Shown: in pieces, positions 1-5,455 of the stretch | Position numbering within the stretch: the first letter of the stretch is position 1 | Layout: each line of letters opens with the position of its first letter | Assembly: GCA_016199905.1 (NCBI GenBank) | Contig: JACQFU010000168.1 | Coordinates: forward strand, 1 to 5,455 | Direction: 5' to 3' | Length of the DNA: 5,455 nt | Source of the DNA: Candidatus Wallbacteria bacterium | GTDB lineage: Bacteria; Muiribacteriota; UBA6191; JACPRK01 | Notes under the pieces: generated by a model | The model's database searches: none | The model's input: only the letters and a program-made list of their open reading frames with translations | What the model was told of the DNA's origin: nothing | Translations under genes and position numbers: made by a program

Positions 1-200
1 ACGAGCATCGTGTTGCTGAAGTGCATGTCCTGCGCCTGCTCCATGACGGGCTTGAGTTTGATCTCGCCCTTCTTGGACGGACTCCACTGCAAGGACGGAG
101 CAGAGGCGGAGGTGAGACCGATCTCCGACGAGGCCATGGCCACGCTGAGGGTCATCAAGGTCGCGGGGACGATAGCGGCGAGTTTTCTGCAAACGGACAT
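1..200 (-). CDS. N-terminal fragment of an exported protein of unknown function
   Basis: The frame is open from an ATG at 200-198 to the left edge, giving 66 complete codons with no stop; the rest of the gene lies outside the window. The N-terminus looks like a Sec signal peptide: a short charged start (MSVCRK), a hydrophobic core at about residues 7-22 and a plausible signal peptidase I site after the AMA at about 21-23. I see no lipobox cysteine, so a lipoprotein is unlikely. The exported part begins with a Ser/Ala-rich linker, then SLQWSPSKKGEIKLKPVMEQ, which I do not recognise as a family. The start is well supported by GGGAGG eight bases upstream. The gene follows the ligase gene on the same strand after 96 bp, so it could be the third gene of that operon or separately transcribed. 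The visible part suggests only a periplasmic or secreted location; a function cannot be given. Confidence 0.72.
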   Translation of the reverse strand, partial: MSVCRKLAAIVPATLMTLSVAMASSEIGLTSASAPSLQWSPSKKGEIKLKPVMEQAQDMHFSNTML

Positions 201-208
201 GTAGAGGG

Positions 209-214
209 CCTCCC
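209..214 (-). promoter_or_regulatory. Ribosome binding site of the exported-protein gene
   Basis: On the minus strand this reads GGGAGG, within AAGGGAGG, and is separated by eight bases from the ATG at 200. It is a near-consensus Shine-Dalgarno site. Together with the signal peptide immediately after the start, it is the main reason for calling a gene that is cut by the window edge. Confidence 0.7.
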
Positions 215-231
215 TTGGGTGGACCCGCTCC

Positions 232-255
232 GTGGCGGAGTGTCGCCCCCGCCAC
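232..255. repeat. Inverted repeat (hairpin) between the ligase gene and the exported-protein gene
   Basis: GTGGCGG at 232-238 is exactly complementary to CCGCCAC at 249-255, giving a 7-bp stem with a 10-base loop. An alternative 5-bp hairpin, CTCCG (228-232) with CGGAG (236-240) around a 3-base loop, overlaps it, so the two folds exclude each other. No T-run follows on the minus strand, so this is not a standard intrinsic terminator. It could be a processing or attenuation element, or simply a chance structure in GC-rich DNA. The rest of the 201-296 gap holds no promoter I can call with confidence. Confidence 0.4.
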
Positions 256-296
256 TACAGCGAGGTATCGACAGCTCTTGAAGACGATTCGAGTTT

Positions 297-2033
297 TCAG
301 GGTCCCAAAAGTCGTCCCAGCAGCGCCTCGAAAGCCGGACCGGATGCGCCTCGATCCCGCGCCAGGAGCGCATTCTTACGGGCTTCGACACGATCGCCGG
401 CTTCCTCTTCGATCTCCGCCAGCAGTACAGGACCGGCTGGCTCCACTGCGTTCATGTCGGACCAGAGCCGCGCCTGCCGGCGGGCCGGCACCAGTGCGCC
501 CATCGCCCGGTAGACCTCGGCCCGATTCCGTGGCAGCTCGGCATACCCCGGCCAGAGCGCCTCTACCATGATATACGCCGCCGCCGCGGTGCCGAGGTCT
601 CCGGCGAGCGCCCGGACGCCGGCGAGCCGATAGCGGGGCGCGACCGCCAGCGGCCCGAGCGCACGGGCTTCCTCGAGCAGTTGCGCGGCGCGCGGCTGCC
701 ATCCTTCCGTTCCGCGCGCGAGTCCCGCCTCCGTGGCCAGCCTTCCGTCCCGCAGCGCCCGCCCGGCTCCCAGCTCGTAGCCGGCGCTCAGGCAACCCCA
801 GGCCGCCAACGCCGCGAATCCCCACAAGGCCCCTGCCAGCGCTCGCGGTGCAACCGGGCCCCCGGGGCTCGGCCGCTGCTCGGGCCCTCCAACGAGGAAG
901 GCCAGGGCCGCGGCGAGCGGCGTGACACAGAGCGTAACCGAGAACAGGTTTTGGGCAAGCATCCCCACGGCGGCCAGGTGACGCGCTTCGATCGATTCGC
1001 CGTCGCGCGTCAGGGCGGCCAAACCGAGCGCCAGCATCGCCAGCCCCAGCAGCCCGCCGCAGGCGACGGCGTGCAACGGCAGATCGTGCGCGAATTCGTC
1101 CACGTAGGCCATGCCCGTGGCCCGGAAATCCGGAGCGCGAAACGCCGGGAAAACCGCGCCGAACGCGCCCGGCCCGTGCCCCAACAGCGGCCTCTGAGTG
1201 GCCATCCCCAGGGCGGCACGCCAGATGACCAGCCGCTGCCGCGCCGTCGCCGCCGAGCCGAGCTTGGACGTCAGCCCGGGCATCGCCAGCACTACCACCA
1301 GGGCGAGCCCCGCCGCCGCCGCCGCCGACCGGCGCGACCACCCCGCCCCTGCTCGCGCCAGTACCAGCTGAGCCGCCAGCCCAACCCAGGCGGCACGCGA
1401 GAAGGAGAGGATCAGACAGGTCAGCGCCAGCGCGATGACAGCCGACCAGACCCAACGGAGCTTTTCACTCCTTCGGAGGCCGCTCGCCAGGAAGGGCCAC
1501 GTCATGAGGAGCCACGCCGCGAAGTAGTCCGGGTTCGCCATCGTCGCCGCCAGAGTCCGGGCCTGATGTCCGAAGGGAGCCACGAACGCCATCCCGGTGG
1601 GCGCGATCAACTGCGCCAGTCCAAACACGGATGCAGCCGTCGTGACCAGGCCGAGGACCCCTTCGAGACGCGGGCCGTCTTCCGGAGCGAGCGCCATCCG
1701 GGCGCAGCCGTAGGCCAGCGCCACCAGACTCAGGTCCCGAATGGCCGGACCGGCCAGCCACGGGAACTCGCTGGCCAGGGCGGAGGCGCACGCGGCCCCG
1801 AGCGCTGCGAGCACCCAGCTGTCCAGCTCGCGCCGCCTCGGCAGCTCCAGCCGCGCCGACCTCGCCTCGATGCCGAGCGCGGCCAGTGCCAGTCCCACCG
1901 CTGCAAAGGCCAGCTGAAGCTTGGGCGCGTTCGGATCGTAGCTTCGGGAGTCGAAGACCAGACCTATCGCTGCGACCAGTCCCAGCAGGGGCCAGACAGC
2001 GAGCGAAGGAGCGCGCCCCGTGGCGCTCTTCAT
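297..2033 (-). CDS. O-antigen ligase/polymerase family (Wzy_C) membrane protein with C-terminal TPR-like domain
   Basis: This 578-residue inner-membrane protein has about 12 hydrophobic segments between residues 11 and 417, followed by a soluble Ala/Arg/Leu-rich helical tail (about 420-578) resembling TPR repeats. Wzy_C (PF04932) signatures appear in order: an NPDYFAAWL segment at 167-175 matching the usual NPN-yFA motif, FSRAAWVGL at 211-219, RPLLGHGPGAF at 281-291, and AHDLPLHAVACGGLLG at 315-330, where His316 corresponds to the family's conserved His of the AHNxyL motif. The last motif lies in or beside the main periplasmic loop (about 253-319). Family members either ligate O-antigen to lipid A-core (WaaL) or polymerise repeat units (Wzy), and some glycosylate proteins; sequence inspection cannot separate these. 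The TPR tail is more typical of the broad 'O-antigen ligase family' proteins than of classical WaaL. The ATG overlaps the upstream reductase stop in an ATGA, so the two are probably translationally coupled. A run of five GCG codons encodes Ala237-241. Confidence 0.88.
   Translation of the reverse strand: MKSATGRAPSLAVWPLLGLVAAIGLVFDSRSYDPNAPKLQLAFAAVGLALAALGIEARSARLELPRRRELDSWVLAALGAACASALASEFPWLAGPAIRDLSLVALAYGCARMALAPEDGPRLEGVLGLVTTAASVFGLAQLIAPTGMAFVAPFGHQARTLAATMANPDYFAAWLLMTWPFLASGLRRSEKLRWVWSAVIALALTCLILSFSRAAWVGLAAQLVLARAGAGWSRRSAAAAAGLALVVVLAMPGLTSKLGSAATARQRLVIWRAALGMATQRPLLGHGPGAFGAVFPAFRAPDFRATGMAYVDEFAHDLPLHAVACGGLLGLAMLALGLAALTRDGESIEARHLAAVGMLAQNLFSVTLCVTPLAAALAFLVGGPEQRPSPGGPVAPRALAGALWGFAALAAWGCLSAGYELGAGRALRDGRLATEAGLARGTEGWQPRAAQLLEEARALGPLAVAPRYRLAGVRALAGDLGTAAAAYIMVEALWPGYAELPRNRAEVYRAMGALVPARRQARLWSDMNAVEPAGPVLLAEIEEEAGDRVEARKNALLARDRGASGPAFEALLGRLLGP
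1311..1327. repeat. Short CGC trinucleotide tract inside the ligase gene
   Basis: Seventeen bases of uninterrupted CGC repeat (5.7 units) encode five successive GCG alanine codons (residues 237-241), at the start of a membrane segment. Gain or loss of a unit would change the alanine count without shifting the frame. The tract is short and may be only compositional. Confidence 0.55.
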
Positions 2034-2938
2034 CCCCGGCTCTCCGCCAGAGCCGCAGCGATGCCTTCAGCCACGCTCATCGGGCGACGACCCGTCAGTG
2101 CCTCGAATCGCCGCGTCAGCAACCCCGAACGTAACGGACGCGCAGCGGGCTGGTTCAGCTCCCGGGTCGTCACGGGCTCCAGCCCCACGGGGTCGACGCC
2201 GAAGGCCCGGGCGATTCGCATGCCGAAGTCGTGGCGCTCGAGCACGTCCGCGCCGCCGAAGTGAACCACGCCGCTTGCGCCTCGCTCCAGGAGCTCCAGC
2301 AGCGCAACGGCCAGATCGGGCGCATAGGTCGGGTTGTTCCATTGGTCCGCGGGCACGCGCATTCGCTCGCCCCTGGAGAGCTTCGAGACGACCTGCATCA
2401 GGAAGTTGTTGCCGCCGGGAAGCCAGGAGTAGACCACGTTGGTCCGAACGGTCAGGCTTCGTGGGCAGACCGCGGCGAGCGCGCGCTCCGCCTCGAGCTT
2501 CGACCGGCCGTACTCGTTGATGGGGCACGTCGGCGACGCCTCGTCGTAGGGGCCGCGCTCGCCGTCGAAGACGTAGTCGGTGCCGAGCAGGACCGGGACG
2601 GCCTCGAGGGCAGCGCAGGCTTCGCCCACGGCGCGGGGGCCCTGGACGTTGGCGAGCTGCGCGCGCTCGGGATCGGTTTCACAGCCGTCGACGAAGGCGA
2701 AGGCGGCCGCGATGACGACGGCACGGGGCCGGTGCTCCAAGATGGTCTGACGCAAGTCCGCCGGATCGCGCAGGTCGGCTGCAATCAGGCCCTGAGTCGG
2801 GTGGTCGTGGCAGGTGCCCAGCGCCGCCCCCGGCCCGTACCGCGCCACCGCCGCCGCCATCACGCGCCCGCCGACCTGCCCACTGCCGCCCAGCACCAGC
2901 AGGGGACGCCGTGAATCGAAGGTCAGCTCGCTTGCCAT
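2030..2938 (-). CDS. RmlD-like sugar-nucleotide reductase (extended SDR, RmlD_sub_bind family)
   Basis: This 302-residue cytoplasmic NAD(P)-dependent reductase is close to the usual RmlD length (about 300). The N-terminus has a Rossmann glycine motif (VLGGSGQVG, G17/G20/G23). The RmlD-type core follows: AAAFAFVDGCE at 78-87 (compare the family's NAAAyTxVDxaE), GTDYVFDG at 119-126 and PYDE at 130-133. NEYGRSKLEAE at 141-151 carries the Tyr143/Lys147 catalytic pair, with Thr120/Asp121 as the expected partners. The C-terminal NQPAARPLRSGL (242-253) matches the RmlD substrate-domain signature. The family typically reduces dTDP-4-keto-L-rhamnose, but no rmlA, rmlB or rmlC is in the window, so the substrate is open; related proteins reduce other 4-keto sugars. 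It is the first gene of the minus-strand block and overlaps the ligase start by 4 bp. The ATG lies ten residues before the first beta strand and has no recognisable Shine-Dalgarno site. Confidence 0.87.
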   Translation of the reverse strand: MASELTFDSRRPLLVLGGSGQVGGRVMAAAVARYGPGAALGTCHDHPTQGLIAADLRDPADLRQTILEHRPRAVVIAAAFAFVDGCETDPERAQLANVQGPRAVGEACAALEAVPVLLGTDYVFDGERGPYDEASPTCPINEYGRSKLEAERALAAVCPRSLTVRTNVVYSWLPGGNNFLMQVVSKLSRGERMRVPADQWNNPTYAPDLAVALLELLERGASGVVHFGGADVLERHDFGMRIARAFGVDPVGLEPVTTRELNQPAARPLRSGLLTRRFEALTGRRPMSVAEGIAAALAESRG

Positions 2939-2977
2939 ACCGGCTGCCAGTATAGAGGAGTGTTAACATGCCGGCGC
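2939..2977. promoter_or_regulatory. Divergent intergenic region, probable promoter region
   Basis: Only 39 bp separate the divergent reductase and rmd starts, and this AT-richer patch stands out from its surroundings. It holds a -10-like TATACT on the minus strand (2954-2949) and TATAGA on the plus strand (2951-2956), the perfect 8-bp palindrome TGTTAACA (2961-2968), and a Shine-Dalgarno-like GAGGAG (2955-2960, plus strand). I see no convincing -35 hexamer at proper spacing for either direction. Promoters must therefore be weak, activator-dependent, or extend into the coding sequences. Promoter function is inferred from the divergent arrangement and the -10-like hexamers. Confidence 0.4.
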
Positions 2978-3990
2978 ATGGCGCGAGCGCTGGTGACGGG
3001 GATAACGGGTTTCGCCGGGAGACACCTGGCCCGGGCGCTGGGGGAGGACGCGCACGAGTTGTTCGGCCTGGTGCGACACGCAGCTTCCCCACCAGGGCAA
3101 CCCTCGCCGGGCTCCTGGTCCGTGCCCGCTCGCGACCGCGCCGAGGACGACGCCGGGTTCACGCCGATCGTCGGAGACATCTCCGAGCGCGCCTCGCTGG
3201 AGCGCGCCTTCTTGGAGTGCCGGCCGGACTGGATCTTTCACCTGGCGGGCCGGGCTTTCGTGCCGGAGTCCTGGGAACGGCCGGAGGAGCATCTCCTGGT
3301 CAATCTGCTCGGCACGTTGAACGTGCTGGAGGCTGCTCGCCGGGCGGCCGCCGGCGCACGAATCGTCCTGGCGGGCAGCGGTGAGGTCTATGGATTTTCC
3401 GTGCAGAGCGGCGTTCCGGTGGACGAACAGACACTATGCCAGCCGTCCACGCCGTACGCCGTGAGCAAACTGGCGGCCGACCTGCTGGGGCTGGACTACC
3501 ATCGCCGGTACGGACTCCAGGTCGTGAGACTTCGCCTGTTCAACCACACGGGGCCCGGCCAGCGGGCCGACTTCGTGCTGCCGTCGTTTGCGCGTCAGAT
3601 CGCGCTCATCGAAACCGGGGCGGCGCCGCCGAGGATTTCGGTCGGCGACTTGGACGTGGAACGCGTCTTCACAGACGTGCGAGACGTGGCGCGCGCTTAT
3701 GTTGCCGCGGCGCGCGGGGGGCAGGCGGGGGCGTGTTATAATGTCGGCCGCTCGCCGAGTTATCGCGTGCGCGAGCTGCTGGGGAAGCTCCTTGCGAGGG
3801 CCCGGGTAGCCATCGAGATCGTGGTCGATCCGGCGCGGCTGCGGCCCGGGCAGGTGAGGTCGATCGAGTGCGACCCACGGCGCTTCATGGGCGACACGGG
3901 TTGGGCGCCGGCGGTGCCGATCGATCGAACGCTGGAGGACTTGCTGGACCACTGGCGGCGGCAAGCCGCGCAGGGTGAGGAGAAGGATCG

Positions 3991-3994
<4 letters not shown>
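2978..3994 (+). CDS. rmd: GDP-6-deoxy-D-mannose reductase (GDP-D-rhamnose synthase)
   Basis: This extended SDR of 338 residues probably reduces GDP-4-keto-6-deoxy-D-mannose to GDP-D-rhamnose in the cytoplasm. Visible features are the Rossmann motif TGITGFAG (G8/G11/G14), SGEVYG at 134-139 (Ser134, Glu136), the Tyr160/Lys164 pair in TPYAVSK, and the Rmd-type substrate segments FNHTGPGQ (188-195) with FVLPSFARQIALIETG (199-214) and FTDVRDVARAYV (231-242). The usual RDFTDVRD reads RVFTDVRD here. An extra stretch of about 15-20 residues, rich in Pro, Ser and Asp (about 37-59), follows the second beta strand, making it longer than P. aeruginosa Rmd (about 304). I chose ATG 2978 because the family N-terminus begins right there. 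A GTG at 2960 in the same frame would add six residues but overlaps the ribosome-binding-site-like GAGGAG. The stop overlaps the gmd start (ATGA). Other reductions of the same intermediate, such as GDP-6-deoxy-talose formation, cannot be excluded. Confidence 0.87.
3734..3742 (+). promoter_or_regulatory. Possible internal extended -10 promoter element within rmd
   Basis: TGTTATAAT is an exact match to the extended -10 consensus TGnTATAAT and lies about 250 bp before the gmd start. It falls across the Cys-Tyr-Asn codons of the conserved cYNVG segment, and these codons (TGT TAT AAT) all end in T in a gene where G or C endings predominate. No matching -35 is seen at 17 bp, though extended -10 promoters can work without one. 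It could give gmd and the glycosyltransferase transcription independent of the divergent promoter. The YNVG motif constrains the amino acids, so chance remains possible. Confidence 0.3.
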
Positions 3995-4956
<962 letters not shown>

Positions 4957-4964
4957 AGCGCGCT

Positions 4965-4976
4965 GGAGGCGCCTCC
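4965..4976 (+). promoter_or_regulatory. Ribosome binding site within a perfect 12-bp palindrome, before the glycosyltransferase
   Basis: GGAGGCGCCTCC is perfectly self-complementary and ends directly before the TTG start at 4977. Its left half is a consensus Shine-Dalgarno GGAGG (4965-4969) with 7-base spacing, which decides the TTG start. The right half, CCTCC, is complementary to that Shine-Dalgarno and equals the anti-Shine-Dalgarno core of 16S rRNA. In the mRNA it could form only a short GGAG/CTCC stem around GCGC, so any sequestration would be modest unless aided by other factors. It could also be a dyad for protein binding. Confidence 0.6.
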
Positions 4977-5455
4977 TTGCACGTCTGCTTCATGACGCGC
5001 GCGGTGCCCGCCCACCCGGGCGCCGGCGGAATGGAAGTCCACGGCTCCGTGCTGACGCGCGGTCTGGCCGCCGGCGGCGACCGCGTCACCGTCTTCACCA
5101 CGGCCCACCCGAGCGGCCAACCCGAGACCGCCGACGGAGGCGTGCGTATCGTCCACCTCCCGGAAACAGAACCCGGACGATATTCCGAGTCTTTTTTCAG
5201 GGCCAGCGCCGCTTCTCTCGAAGAGCTCCACAGGAGGGACCCCGTCGACGTGGTACTGGGCCAAAGCTCGGGGGCGCGCGGGTTCCTGCTCGCAGGGCTG
5301 CATCGCTCGCTCGGAATCCCCTCCGTGGCGATCTTCCACAGCCACGCCGTCTGGGAGGTCTACGGCCGATGGAACTCCGCCTCGGGCTTCCTGGGGAAGC
5401 TCAAGGCCGCCGTCTGGGGCATCCGGATGCTCGAGGAGATCGTCCTGCGCAGCCG
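4977..5455 (+). CDS. GT-B fold glycosyltransferase (GT4-like), N-terminal part
   Basis: The frame is open to the right edge, giving 159 codons that cover about one N-terminal Rossmann-like domain. The beginning is typical of GT4-type glycosyltransferases: a first beta strand (HVCFMTRAV), a glycine-rich loop with GAGGMEVH at residues 15-22, then LTRGLAAGGDRVTVFTT (26-42), corresponding to the usual 'LaxxLaxxGHeVtVft'. A later VDVVLGQSSG segment and an AIFHSHAVWE segment match the next core strands. The C-terminal nucleotide-sugar-binding domain lies outside the window, so the donor cannot be judged. TTG is chosen because it has a consensus ribosome binding site at ideal spacing and because the next ATG (4992) would remove most of the first strand. 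It begins 20 bp after gmd and is probably in the same operon. A GDP-D-rhamnose or mannose transferase role is inferred from context only. Confidence 0.83.
   Translation, partial: MHVCFMTRAVPAHPGAGGMEVHGSVLTRGLAAGGDRVTVFTTAHPSGQPETADGGVRIVHLPETEPGRYSESFFRASAASLEELHRRDPVDVVLGQSSGARGFLLAGLHRSLGIPSVAIFHSHAVWEVYGRWNSASGFLGKLKAAVWGIRMLEEIVLRS

Noticed and set aside
681..2264. Long plus-strand open frame of 527 codons opposite the ligase gene
   Set aside because: Its product is Arg/Gln/Pro-rich with no domain or membrane segments, while the opposite strand encodes a complete Wzy_C protein with all motifs. It is a GC-rich shadow frame.
2968..3384. Open frame starting at the ATG best placed after GAGGAG
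   Set aside because: Out of frame with rmd, and it yields a Gly/Arg-rich product with no family features. The ATG is noted only because it complicates the rmd start.
5192..5197. Run of six T bases in the glycosyltransferase gene
   Set aside because: Considered as a slippage site or terminator tail, but the frame continues cleanly through it with a sensible protein and no hairpin precedes it.

Overview
This is a high-GC window in which every gene that can be named belongs to surface-polysaccharide biosynthesis. An O-antigen ligase/polymerase family membrane protein and GDP-D-rhamnose type enzymes together suggest a Gram-negative bacterium, probably environmental. The sequence alone does not fix the phylum.

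The layout is two divergent gene blocks that start 39 bp apart, around position 2958. On the minus strand, read from 2938 leftwards, come an RmlD-like sugar-nucleotide reductase (2030-2938), a Wzy_C-family O-antigen ligase/polymerase with a soluble TPR-like tail (297-2033, start overlapping the previous stop by 4 bp), a 96-bp gap with a hairpin, and the N-terminus of an exported protein that runs off the left edge (1-200). On the plus strand come rmd (2978-3994), gmd (3991-4956, also a 4-bp overlap) and the N-terminal half of a GT-B glycosyltransferase (4977 to the right edge), which starts at TTG behind a strong ribosome binding site.

Inferred pathway: Gmd converts GDP-D-mannose to GDP-4-keto-6-deoxy-D-mannose, and Rmd reduces this to GDP-D-rhamnose. 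The glycosyltransferase probably transfers this or a related sugar to a growing glycan. The Wzy_C protein would polymerise the finished glycan or ligate it to its acceptor. The rmd-gmd order recalls the start of the Pseudomonas aeruginosa A-band (common polysaccharide antigen) cluster. The substrate of the RmlD-like reductase is unknown.

I found no CRISPR array, RNA gene, insertion sequence or clearly novel system. The points worth a second look are regulatory: the compact divergent intergenic region with an awkward rmd start and an apparently SD-less start opposite, a perfect extended -10 motif inside rmd, and a 12-bp perfect palindrome containing the glycosyltransferase ribosome binding site.
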